A DNA stretch of 64,000 nt from Apiotrichum sp. Y4204 (lineage: Eukaryota; Basidiomycota; Tremellomycetes; Trichosporonales; Trichosporonaceae): contig JAMYHL010000035.1 of assembly GCA_025531455.1 (NCBI GenBank), forward strand, positions 558,001 to 622,000, in the 5' to 3' direction. Position numbers and translations under genes: made by a program. Below the pieces are notes generated by a model. The model was not told the origin of the DNA, did not search any database, and saw only the letters and a program-made list of their open reading frames with translations. Position 1 is the stretch's first letter. Each line of letters begins with the position of its first letter. This document shows, piece by piece, positions 47,799 to 58,716 of this stretch.

Positions 47799-49203
47799 AT
47801 GAAGCTGAACGAGTACGTTCACGCACTGGCGCTCCCGCTCGCAAACGAGGACGTGCAGCAGCTCCTTCGCCTCCTCGACTGCCGAAACCGCGTCGCGCGC
47901 GGCCTCTCGCAGACCCTCGCCCCCATTGATGTGAGTTGCGACGCGATAACAATGGTGCCAGTTGCACTTTTCAATGGGAATTCAGCTGACCTGCAGGACA
48001 AGCGGCTACAGCGCCCGGGCAGCTCGCTCCCCGAAAACTGGGACGGTATCGCGGTGCGGCACTGCGCGGCGGTGCTCGCGCTCTACGCAAACGACTATGT
48101 GACGGCATACACGCACCAGTCGGCGCTCGTCTCTCTCTTCTTTCGCTGGTTCCAGGAGCAGCCAGCGTGGCCCCTCCCGGTGCTGTACCTCCTGTTGCGG
48201 GATCTGCGCGAGCTCGCCGAGCAGGCGGACACAACCACCTACGCCGCAACCGGGCGCATGCCCGCACAGGAGGAGTGCACGCGTACTGTCTCCAAGGCGT
48301 TCTCCATCTGCGTCACAGACCGCCAGTTTTCTGGATCCCAGAGCCGCAGAACGGGCGCCTACCACACCGCATGTCTGAGTATCAAATGTTATTTCAAGGT
48401 GTGTGTCTGCTGTGGACAGCGTTGTTAGCAGTACTCATACCCCAGGTCGGCAAGCCAAACCTGTGCAAGAACATCATCCGCGCAGTAACCTCTGATCCCC
48501 TGACCCCATCCGTTGACGAGGCACCGCGCACCGACCAGGTGACATGGCACTTCTACATCGGCATGCTGGCCTTCCTCGCAGGCGACGACAAGAAGGCGTT
48601 CGATGAGCTCAGCTGGGCCTTCCTCAACTGCCCCGTCGAGGCGACACGGAATCAGGAGTGGGTCCCCTCTTTTCTTTTCGCTGACCCAGCTAACGCCAGG
48701 CTGATTCTCACCTATCTCATCCCGTTGCGTCTTCTGCGCGGCTCCTTCCCGCGGCCGGCACTGCTCGACGCGCACCCGCGACTGAAGGAGGTGTACGCGC
48801 CGTTTGTCGCCGCGATCCGCAACGGCGACATTGAAGAGTACGACGAGCGCCTCGAGTGGGCGCAGCCGCGGCTCGTCGGCATGAGCACGTATCTCGCGAT
48901 TGAGCGCGCGCGCGAAGGGTGCCTCCGCGTGCTGTTCAAGAAGGCATGGCTTGCCAGCGATAAGAGCACGCGCGTGCCCGTGTCGACGTTCCAGACTGCG
49001 CTGAAGCTCCACGGCGTCGTGGTCGACTCCGATGAGGTCGAGGGCATGCTTGCCAACATGATTTATCGCGTATGTTGTTTTCCGGGGGTGCGGCGGGGCT
49101 GACATGGCAGGGCTACATCAAGGGATATATATCGCACGAGAAGCAAATGGTCGTGCTCGCGAAGAACAACCCGTTCCCGCAGCTTGCCTCCATTCCGAGG
49201 TAA
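47799..49203 (+). CDS. PCI-domain protein, Csn12 / PCID2 (Thp1) family
   Basis: About five exons. The start MKLNEYVHALALPLANEDVQ lies in a first exon of about 133 nt. Later exons give RHCAAVLALYANDYVTAYTH, KAFSICVTDR, LCKNIIRAV, VTWHFYIGMLAFLAGDDKKA and the PCI core with LILTYLIPLRLLRG, RLKEVYAPFVAAIRNGDIEE, MSTYLAIERAREGCLRVLFKK and the winged-helix end GVVVDSDEVEGMLANMIYRG. The C-terminus GYISHEKQMVVLAKNNPFP is the family hallmark. Homologues are Csn12 (splicing and COP9-linked) and Thp1/PCID2 in the TREX-2 mRNA export complex with Sac3 and Sem1. Which paralogue this is cannot be settled here. Not every internal splice site was fixed. Confidence 0.9.
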
Positions 49204-49380
49204 AACCGCGACTATTCAACTTTATACCCTCTACATTGTCACCCCGCATCTAGCTCTCTTATTCACATGTTGCACACGGAATGCGCTGCATTCTGCCGCT
49301 ATGTATTTTACAAACGACGATGGTAGCGCTATGCGGGCTGGGCTTGCTACAAGTCACACTCAACCTCTTATCAATCGGAC
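49204..49380. other. Short 3' gap between convergent genes
   Basis: Only about 180 bp separate the PCI gene stop and the stop of the minus-strand large gene, so the two 3' UTRs probably overlap. Confidence 0.7.
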
Positions 49381-52300
49381 CTAGAACAGGGTCGCAGGCA
49401 TCTCCGCAGTTTTCTTCGCCTTCTTTATCACATATTGAACTTTCTGGTCACGCGTGGTCGACTCGGTGGCAAGCTGCTTGGCGGCCATGCTGAGCTTGGT
49501 GTACGATTCCAGGACAGCCTTCTGGGAGTTGATCACAGCGTCGAGGTGCAGCTGGCTGCTCGGTCAGGCTCTGTGTTGAATAGTCGACGTACCTCTCTTT
49601 GGCCCACTTCTCTGCCGTGGCCATAGTCGCCGCCTCGAGGCGCCGCTGAGTAGCGAGGACCTGCTTGCCGGGATTCTGCAGGCGTTTGTTCGTCAACTTT
49701 TGGATGACCTGCTAGTTAGCAATGAATGCAGGGTTCACCTCACGTCGGTGGCACGGAGGAGCAGCTGAGAGTCAGTCGTATGCCATTCGGAACCTTACCT
49801 CATCGATTTCATTGCGAGGCCCCGGCGAGTTCGAGAAGCGAAGTTTCTTGACTGGACGGTCGCGGTCCGAGGCGTATCCATAGAAGCGTTTGGTAGGTCC
49901 CGACGGGATAACCGTTGAAGTTGGGGTGCGGATAGATGTGGGGTGTTCAGCAGTGTGGGCCTTTGGAGTGGACATCGCTGCAGTTCCCCGTTCAAAGGAA
50001 GACTCGAGCTGCAAGTCAGTCTCGTTGACAGAGACCTCTGCATGTTCAGTGGAGGCCTTCGCCGCCTTTTCGGTAACCGAGGTGCTCGGGCTGGCCTGAC
50101 CGTGTAACTCGTTGGCGGTTGGAATGATCCGCGTTGAGCGCGACGGGGCTGAATCTTCAGGACAGTCAAATGTACGTTGGAGAGGAGCGGTCTTGGCTCT
50201 AAGCATGGGGGAGATCGACACGGCCTGCGTCACAACCGAACTCCTTTTGGCCTTTGTCTTTGCCGCCGTAGGATCGTTGGCCTGAGCGAGTTGGGTATGG
50301 TCCGTACTGTGTTCCGCAATGCCAGACGTCGTCTTCTTCTTCCCCTTTGTCGAATTGTTGACTGTAAGTTGGTTCTTGATTGCCTGAGGAGACGCCGGCG
50401 ATTCGGGAACGTCGGCAACGATTATTGCTGAGACACGACGCGGTCTGGACTGGATATCTTGGAGAGCGGGTGGAACACGCTGCACCTTGCGGCTGTCGAC
50501 TTGCGAAAGCTTCAGTGGAGGGCTGGAATCAATTGGGTCGCTTTCGGGCACCAGAGTAATATCGTCCTCGGCAGTTCCACCATCAGGTGCAGAGTCCACT
50601 ACCTGAAGGTCAGTGGATGTACCATGTATGTTTTACTGACATCACTGAACACGTCTGACACCTCGGGTTTTTGAGGCACTTTGCGACTCTTTCCTTTCCT
50701 GTTGGTACTGTCCGCGGATTCACCAGTATTGGGCTGAGGGGCGCGGTCTTCCTTCTCCCACGGCAGAAACGATTCAGCTTGGGGGTCCTTCGTATCACGG
50801 ACCGAGTTCGCAGTTTGATTCTTCTGTTTTGACGCCGGCTTGGACACCTTTGTCGGAGGCAAAACTGCTACCTTCTCGGTTCGATTAACGCCGGCTTTGG
50901 CTGCCTTGTTGGCCCCCTTCACTGGCTTTGGAAGGGGAGAATCATCGACCTCATCACTAGGAGCAAGTCGTGGAGTTTCAACGTTCACTCGCTGCTTCCT
51001 GGGAGTGGGTGCAGGTGGGAGGGGAGCGGTAGGTTTCTGCGCTGGGGTACACAACTGCGGCTTCTTCGCGGGGGTTTCTTCCCTGCCCCGCATCGCCGAA
51101 GATTTGGTGCGACGCATAGTGGAATTAGCTACGTGGATCAGTGCCGTTTGAGAACAAGTACCTACTAATGGTATTTTTTTGAATGACTGGGGAGACTGAT
51201 TTAACCTGGGGAGGGCTGCTCGGGATGACCGTCTCGGGAGCCACAGAGGAGTGAGGATGGTCACTCAGGACCTCCTGAGAAGGGCCAAATTCGTCCAGCG
51301 CAATCTGCTTTGTTTTGTCCCTCGCCATTATTGCTGACGCACGCGATGGGCGGGAAACAGAAGGTAGCTTGATGTCCAATGAGGGAGAGGTCGGGGCACT
51401 GCTGACGGGTAGTGTCTTGCCCTTGTTCGTGATGCCGGTCATATTCTTGGACTTGGGTTTGTTTTTCTCAGCCGGTTCAACAGGAAATTTGGGAGTCACC
51501 GCTTTAGGGGGACGGAACGCTGTGGACGATTTCGGTTTTGGCTCAGCGGTCTTCCTGTGGATGCTGTCCATCGCCGTGTCGGACTCGCTTTCCGCTTCAG
51601 GCTCTACGGTAGGCAGTAGGATTTGGTCGCCAGAAGGTGAGAACCGAAGGGCTGGGGATCCCACAGCGGTTTGATCAGAGAACAGAGCCTCTGTCTCCTC
51701 CAGAATCCTAACAGTCTGACTGTCGAGGAAGCCGTCTTCCGCGCCTTCTAATCTCAGTCAGCACAACATTCGACAAAAGCGACCCGTGACTCACGGTCGT
51801 CTTCTACCGGAACTTCAGCAGAACTAGCTTTTGATGGCTCGGGAGCCTTGAAGCGTGTCAGTTGACTGACCATGGTTTGATGAAAACCGTCCGCCTGGTC
51901 GGCATTGATCCCCAAAGAGACCGTACGAGGTGCAGCGTTACTCTCAGTTGGGCTTATCCTGAAGGTAAAATCTAGAAGAAGTGAGCAGTTTGCAAACGGC
52001 AACCAAGTACCTCCGACAGTAGCTTGGCGGGTAAAGTCTTCAATGCGGTTGAGTGCGAACTCGCTGGGCTCCTCGACGCCGCTGTGTAGATATAACTAAT
52101 GCGTTCAGTATTCCCCGGGGCTCCCTTCTTACATTGGCAACCAACACCCATTGATCCAGATAGAGGATGACTTCACCCTTTTTGAGACGACGCTGAGCGC
52201 GATCGCCCTGGATGAGGTCTGCCTCATCAACTGCTACCTTGGTTAGCTGAAAGCCACGAGCTCTAGGAACAGCGTCGTCATGCGCAATCGTGTTAACAAG

Positions 52301-53579
52301 CTTGAGGAAGTGCTGACAGTTAGACTGCAACGGTATGAGCACACTCACGAGGGGCTTGTAGTGATCGTTGCTGCGGCCATCCTCCATCGTTTGCACCATA
52401 GTTTCGAAAACGCTTGCGCGCCACTTGCCATCAAAAATCGTGTGAAGGAATTGTTGCCTGTTGGCAGAATCCAGCGCACGGCCCATGACAGAGATCACTC
52501 GAAGGAGATGGAGTGTCAACAGCCCAACTGCTGTTAGTTCACCGCATACAGCGTGTCGCCACAAGGGGGTAACAGAGATCATTTAGGCGGCAGATGAGAA
52601 CATACCAGAGGAGACGGCGAGGAGGTCCCGAAACGCTATACTGGTTGTCAGCCAAAATAAATGCGTTGTTCCTCACGCCCAATCGGATGTGTCTTTCATC
52701 ATAACGTTAAGCCCTTCTTGGTTCTTAGTATCCATGACAATCATTTCAAGGACAGAGGATACCTTACGGTCAGCACGCAATGTATTGAGAGTAGCCCACC
52801 GTGGTCGAAGCATCAGCGCCCCCCACGCGACCTCCCTGGAAAGCGAGGAGAGTGCGTCTAAGTAGGAGTAACCATTGCTGGCTGTGAAGTTCCTTGCAAA
52901 CTGCAAGTTAGCGTGGATACCAAAGCAGCGGCATACCATACTGAGCATCAGGCTCGATGCTCTACAATTGTCAGAAGCTGTAGAATTGAAGGAGAAGACA
53001 AACCTTGGCCGCACTAACAAGTTAGCGATATGGCACAGTGTGCAGACACTCACCTCTCAATTAGAACCTCGATCATCCTGGCAATACGTTCAGCATCGCC
53101 TTGGGGTGTTTCGTCCTTGAGAGCTGCTAAGACCGGAGCTGCTTTCACATCCAAACTCTCAATGGCAGGCAGCATTAGCTGTTCCAGAATCAAGTTTCCG
53201 ACTTCGAGGAGGTACGTTGCAACATAGGATGATGTGGAAGGAGTGGCGCTGATCTCCTCAACCTGAGAATAAGATCAATAATCTGCCTATAAACTGTCTT
53301 ACTTCATCGACAAAGTCCAGAAACTGTTGATACGCTGGAAAGGTAATCGAAGTTGAAGAATGGACCGTCGGCTGTGTCCAGATCAGAAAGTGAGAGGGGT
53401 GATCGTTATCTTACCACAATGTCATCAAGAAGTTTCTTCCCTCTGTTTAGAATGTCTTGATTGCGTTTGACCCCTTTCGCTTTCTTCTTTTCTAGATAGG
53501 TCGACAAAGATTGGTGAGCTTTCTCAAAAGGTGTTGCCGCCGAATTGACAGAACCGCCTAAGGAAGGCTTGCGCGGCAT
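49381..53579 (-). CDS. Large nuclear-type protein with helical N-domain, PH-like segment, disordered middle and C-terminal coiled coil (possible meiotic axis core)
   Basis: A gene of a dozen or more exons, about 1150 residues, from MPRKPSLGGSVNSAATPFEK to KKAKKTAEMPATLF. Residues 1 to about 370 are helical, armadillo-like (SYVATYLLEVGNLILEQL, PQGDAERIARMIEVLIE, AVGLLTLHLLRVISVMGRAL). Next is a beta-rich stretch (GEVILYLDQWVLVAN, then EPSEFALNRIEDFTRQ and DFTFRISPTES) compatible with a PH/Spt16M-like domain. About 600 residues of Ser/Pro/Lys-rich disorder follow, with basic clusters and VxxVxPSSPP-like motifs. The last 100 residues form a coiled coil (KLTNKRLQNPGKQVLATQRR, EKWAKER, AVLESYTKLSMAAKQL). 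This order matches SYCP2/Red1-type chromosome axis proteins, but sequence identity is too low to claim it. Splice sites were read for the ends only. Confidence 0.65.
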
Positions 53580-55456
53580 GTTGAGCTTTGTAACTATCGT
53601 GCTGGTCGTGAGGAAGGTGACTGTCAGGTATGAGACGGAATGAGAGGATATGAGAAAGGGAAGAAGATGAGCAGTCAGAGAAGAAAGCCTTCTCTTTAGG
53701 TTAGCTCCTTCCAGAGAAACCCGCGACGATAAAGATGTCGAGTTGTGGATGCGATGCTGAGAGTGGTGAGTGGAACTTGGGATGAGAACTGCGGGGAGAG
53801 AGAAAAGAGCAAAGAAAGAGGAAATGTTACAATGTTGCGTGAAGCATATGAAAAAGCGTTCAAACTGAAGGAGGAGCAAAAAGTGTCTTCCTTCACAGCC
53901 AGTTGGAAGAAGAGAGGAGAGATGAGAGTGTGGCAGACAACTGCGATGATCATGCTCATCATGCCAATCTGATTGTCCAAGTGTCTTCCTTTGAAGCTTT
54001 GAACCTTCCCAATCGACGTCACCGCCCCGGCCATCCTCATCATGTACTGGGGGGTGCATCGACCTGGCCGACCTGCACGGTGTCGACAGCCGCAAGCATG
54101 GGAAGGGAGGCAAAGGGTGGATAAATGTCGGCGGATCGGCAGATCGGCAGAATGACTCAACTGTACGATCTGCTGGGCAGAACCCCCCAGGTCACAAGTC
54201 CAATTTGCCACTCCCCCTTCATCGCTTCATCCTCAGACACGGCAATACGCGGCAATATCCCCCCGCATCCTCGGACCAAAGATGATGCGTTGAGGAACCT
54301 TGCTTTCCAGCTTTTTGCGCTATCTCGAACTCGTGACATCCCTCTTGTGCATCTGCGACAACCCCCACATGCATCTGTGTTAGTGGAACGCGTGGATCGA
54401 CGGCCCGAACGCGATTGAGTGACATGAGAGAAGCTCGAGAATGTGTGGACCCGAATGGTGTGCGGGCCGGAGAAGATTACGGTGCAACGGAGCGGAGAGT
54501 CTCAAAATTGAGCTAGCGAGCACGTTGTCGGGTGGTCATGTCTGAATAGTGCTAATTGAGGGGTGGGTGTGTGATACTCGGCCATTGGTACCTGCCCAAA
54601 AAGGAGCTCTGGGTGGGGACGTGGGGGGGCTGGCAACGCAGACGGCCAGATGGGCCTGACGGGGCAGACGGAGCTGGCTGGGTCTGGTCTGCAGGTCTGG
54701 CGGCAGTCTGTGGCCTGTGAGCGATATGAGCACTGATCAGATCACCCCCACGGGTCGATGACGTATTGGGATGTTCGGATTGCGGGGGAGACAAGTGGGG
54801 GGGTGAGACCCTGAGATTGGACCCACACGCGCTCACTGAAGGGATCGAAGGATCGAAGGGTTCTGATGGCTGAGCTAGCATGTTGCACAAACCACGAGGG
54901 CAAGTAGCAGTTGACTGGCCTGACTGGCTGGCTGGCTGGTTGGCTTGGCCCCCTACCCGTACGGGCCTAGTCAGCCGACCACCAACCAGCCATGGCCAGC
55001 CAGCCAGAAGAGCGCCAGGCCGAGAGCGCACGGGCAAGAGCGAGTCGATGCGTGTCCTGTAACTGGTGCCTACGCGCGCGCGCCGCCGCCCCCACTCACC
55101 CCCCCCCCCCCCCGCGCCGCGCCGCAGCTCACACCGGGGTGGCTCTATCCGCCCCCCGTTACGCCTGTTGACGCGCTTCCGCATGCGTTGCCGTCAGTCG
55201 TCAGTCGCACCCCCCACCCCACCCGCCAGTCCTCATAAAGCGGACGAGCTGGCACGATAACCGCCACCCGCCCACCACAACATCCATCCATACCAACCTC
55301 CTTCCATCCATACTCTACATCGTACACAGCCCTCCCCCTCCCCTTCTCCTCCTCTCATCAGTAGTGCGCATACACTCTTTGCCACCACACACTGTCCTTG
55401 ACAGACATACGTAGACTGCATCCATCCTTTCATCTACATAGTCTAGAACATCCAGC
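53580..55456. other. Divergent intergenic region
   Basis: 1.9 kb between the axis-like gene and the protease gene. It holds GGCT repeats near 54926 and a poly-C run (listed). The final 200 bp are a pyrimidine-rich leader of the protease. No gene is supported. Confidence 0.55.
55099..55113 (+). repeat. Poly-C tract (15 C)
   Basis: An uninterrupted run of 15 cytosines lies about 345 bp upstream of the protease start codon, in a GC-rich stretch. Homopolymers this long are prone to sequencing or length error. Confidence 0.85.
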
Positions 55457-57242
55457 ATGCGTCTCTCCGCCGCCGTTCTCTTCTCCCTCCTCCCCGCCAT
55501 CCTGGCATCCCCCGTGAAGCGTGACGGTCCCATCGCCCCTCTCTCGGCCGACGGCGACGTTATCGAGGACAAGTACATTGTTGTCTTCAAGAAGGGCATC
55601 ACGAACGACGAGGTCAACCTTCACTTCAACTCCGTGTCGCTCTGGAACGAGGCCAATGTGAGTAGTTTGTGGTCGGGGTGGCAAGTCGCCACCAGAGAGG
55701 GGGTTGTGTTGCATCATGCGTCGGTCACATCCGTGTCACACCGCGATCGATAAGGTCCGGGACACGGGAGGGTGTGACGCTCTCTTATGGTTCCCGTTCC
55801 ATTGCATGATTCAGCCATCTAGTCTCCTCTCTTACGATCAATCAAAATGGCTGGGATAGGCGCTCACACGACCAGAACCTCGACGGCGGTGACGCTGGTG
55901 TTACCAACGTCTTTGCCCCTCCCACCACTGATATTGGCTTCTTCGGCTATGGTAAGCGTCTGCGAGGTGTTCTACCCGCTAACTATCAGCCGGCAAGTTC
56001 TCGGCCGAGGCTCTCGATGAGATCCGCCGCTCCCCTGACGTCGCCTACGTTGAGCGCGACCAGATCGTCACCGCAATCGAGGAGGTGCACGGCGTCGACG
56101 AGCCCCACGCTGAGGGCTCGATGACCATCCAGAATGGTGCCCCTTGGGGTCTTGCCCGTGTCTCCCACCGCGACGAGCTCCGTTTGCCCCAATATGGCAA
56201 GTACATCTACGATGCGCGTGGCGGTGAGGGCATCACTGCGTACGTGATCGACACTGGTATCAACATCCACCACGTGGAGTTTGAGGGTCGCGCTCGCTGG
56301 GGCAAGACCATCCCCAAGAACGACCAGGACGTTGATGGCAATGGTCACGGCACGCACTGTGCCGGTACCGTTGGTTCGGCCAAGTACGGTGTGGCCAAGA
56401 AGGCCGAGCTTGTCGCTGTCAAGGTCCTTGGCACGAACGGCTCAGGCACCATGTCCGACGTCATTGACGGAGTCATCTGGGCTGCCGTCGACGCCTCCCG
56501 GAAGGCCCAGGAGGCCGCGGAGGAGCTTCGCACTACGGGCTCGACGAAGCACAAGGGCTCCGTTGCCAACATGTCGCTTGGTGGTGGCAAGGCCCAGTCG
56601 CTCGACGATGCCATCGAGCGCGCTGTTGAGACCGGCCTCCACTTTGCCGTTGCCGCTGGTAACGACAACAAGGACGCGTGCAACTACTCTCCGGCCTCGG
56701 CGGAGAGCGCCGTCACTGTTGGTGCTTCCACTCTGAGTGACGAGCGCGCCTACTTCTCCAACACTGGCAAGTGTGTCGACATCTTTGCTCCTGGTCTCAA
56801 CATTCTCTCGACCTGGATCGGCTCCGACACTGCCACCAACACCATCTCGGGCACTTCCATGGCCTCGCCCCACGTCTGTGGTATGATGGCATACCTCCTC
56901 TCCATTGAGGGCTCCCCCACGTTCACCCTCTCGACCGACGAGGAGGCCATCGAGCTCGAGGCCCGTGAGCCGTCGCTCTACGCCCAGGCGTACTCGTTCC
57001 TCCCCAAGCTCGCGAGGCAGTTCCTTCCTACTCCCGATGACACCATCGAGGTTGCCCCCGCTCCCGCTCCGGCTGCTGGCAAGAAGATCACCCCTGCGCA
57101 GCTCAAGAAGGCTATCCTGAAGCTCGCCACCAGGAACGCGCTCACCGGCATCGGATCCGGCTCGCCCAACCTCCTCCTCTTTAACAACGCCACCGAGCCC
57201 GGCACCGCCGAGGAGCCCACCGAGCCCATCATGCTTATCTAA
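55457..57242 (+). CDS. PRB1: Subtilisin-family serine protease, cerevisin (proteinase B)-like
   Basis: Three exons (55457-55657, 55876-55951, 55990-57242) give 509 residues. MRLSAAVLFSLLPAILASPV is a signal peptide. The I9 inhibitory propeptide follows (DKYIVVFKKGITNDEVNLHF to VAYVERDQIVTAI). The mature S8 domain begins near GAPWGLARVSHRDEL and has the catalytic Asp in AYVIDTGINI, His in GNGHGTHCAGT and Ser in GTSMASPHVCG, with the oxyanion Asn in AAGNDN. The CAGTV and NYSPASAESAVTVGAS patterns are proteinase-K/cerevisin-like. A C-terminal extension of about 130 residues (PAPAPAAGKKITPAQLKK, ending EPIMLI) suits vacuolar enzymes rather than short secreted ones. Intron 1 is 218 nt, longer than usual here. 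An extracellular role cannot be excluded. Confidence 0.92.
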
Positions 57243-57624
57243 GCCCGCCACCTTGTTTCTCGTCAATCCTTGTGCAACACAATACAAGTTGTTGTCCCCG
57301 GCCGACGCGGGTCGCCGAAGAAGAATGATGTACCAATATGCAGATGAATTAGTATGAAGCCTATAAATTACCCGAGAAGCAGAGCCTACAAATTGCACGA
57401 GAAAGAGTCCATAAATTGCACGAGAAGCAGGGACTGTGCGCGTGCGGGCGTTCCTGTGAATGGGCAGCGCTGGACAGTCCGCAACGCGCGCCATCGGTAT
57501 CGTAGTCGGCCCACGTTGACGATATGACGATGTCGACGCGTCGGCCGGCACCTGCTCTGCACGTGACGGCCCGACCAAAGCAACTAGCGGCCCGGAGCGG
57601 GGACCTGGTGTTTGGGGGAGACAC
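57243..57624. other. Intergenic, convergent 3' ends
   Basis: Nothing recognisable; a GAGAAGCAG/ATAAATTGCACGAG motif occurs two to three times between 57360 and 57430. Confidence 0.6.
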
Positions 57625-58370
57625 TCATTCCCGCTGGGCAACGACAGCAGCAACGAGCACACCGGCATCGTGCGACAGCGTCGGTAAGAGACTGATACCC
57701 CGCGCGACGTCTCGCACGTTCGCGTTCTCGGTATTCACATCCGTCCTATTCCCGCCCCCCGTTCCTTCCCCACCTTCTCCGCTCTCTCCGTTCTCTCCCC
57801 TCTCGACGCCGGTGCGTCGCCTGATCCCGGCCCGCTCCGCGAGCAACTTCCGGCTTTCCCACACGAGCTGCATCCCGGGCCGTCCCGACTCCGCATAGGT
57901 GAGCTGCACGTCCTTCCACCCGCTGAGCGTGCGTGGCGGGAGGGCCTTGAACGCTGCTTCTTTGGCGGCCCAGCTGGGGTGTTAGTCGGCCGAAGGGAGA
58001 TGGGGAAGGTGGAGGTAGAAGTTCCGAGGTCGAGGTCGAGATAAGAGATAATGCAGATAAGGCCCGAAGCCCGGGACTCGAGATTTGGGGCGCGGGGTGG
58101 GATAAGGCGCCGACACTTCGTATCTACGTCTATCCCCCTCTGCCCAATAGACGGCGATAGATAGATAGCCGAAACTCATACTCACCGCGCGGAGAGGAAA
58201 CGCAGCTGCTTGCGGTGCAATGCGGCGGGATCGGGGTCATCCAGGGCGGCAAAGTCGGCGAGCTCGCGGGCTGAGCAGATGCGCTGTGCCAGTCGGGCTG
58301 CGCCGCGGCGCGCGATCATGCCCTCTAGCCGTGTTATGTGCAGAATGTCGATGCCGATGCCAAGAAGCAT
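57625..58370 (-). CDS. PPT2: Holo-ACP synthase (4'-phosphopantetheinyl transferase), mitochondrial Ppt2/AcpS type
   Basis: Two exons (58186-58370 and 57625-57973) split within R-WAAKEAAFKA give 177 residues. MLLGIGIDILHITRLEGMI contains the metal-binding Asp (GIDI) and RFLSARWAAKEAAFKAL contains the catalytic Glu/Lys motif (WxxKEAxxK). The fold-closing strand is ISLLPTLSHDAGVLVAAVVAQ, with SHD. It transfers phosphopantetheine from CoA to an acyl carrier protein; the short single-domain form serves mitochondrial ACP, which is also a complex I subunit (complex I is present, see NDUFA11). An insert of about 45 residues rich in Gly/Glu/Asn (GENGESGEGGEGTGGG) separates the core strands. The start is the first ATG and matches family N-termini. 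Confidence 0.92.
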
Positions 58371-58716
58371 GGTGGTTTGTGGGCGATGTGGGCGATGGAT
58401 GGGTCGAAAACAATGTCGACAGACACGGAAGGTGAAAGTGGAGGTCAGATGCCCAGGAGATACGGACTGCTCCGATAAGTAAACGCATCAGACTTCCCTC
58501 CTGGGTGTAAGAAACCAACACCATCAAAACCGCTCAAGACTAAGAATAAGAATGCGTCTGCATGGACTCTAGCTTGTACATAAGACTAGAATGGACTGAA
58601 CCACATGTACTATACCACAGTACCATGAAGAGGAAAAGCGACGGGTTCGAAACAAACGAGTGTGGGCAGTTGGCAATAGGGGTGTAGCGCGGGCTGGGTT
58701 CTGATTGCAGCAGCGC

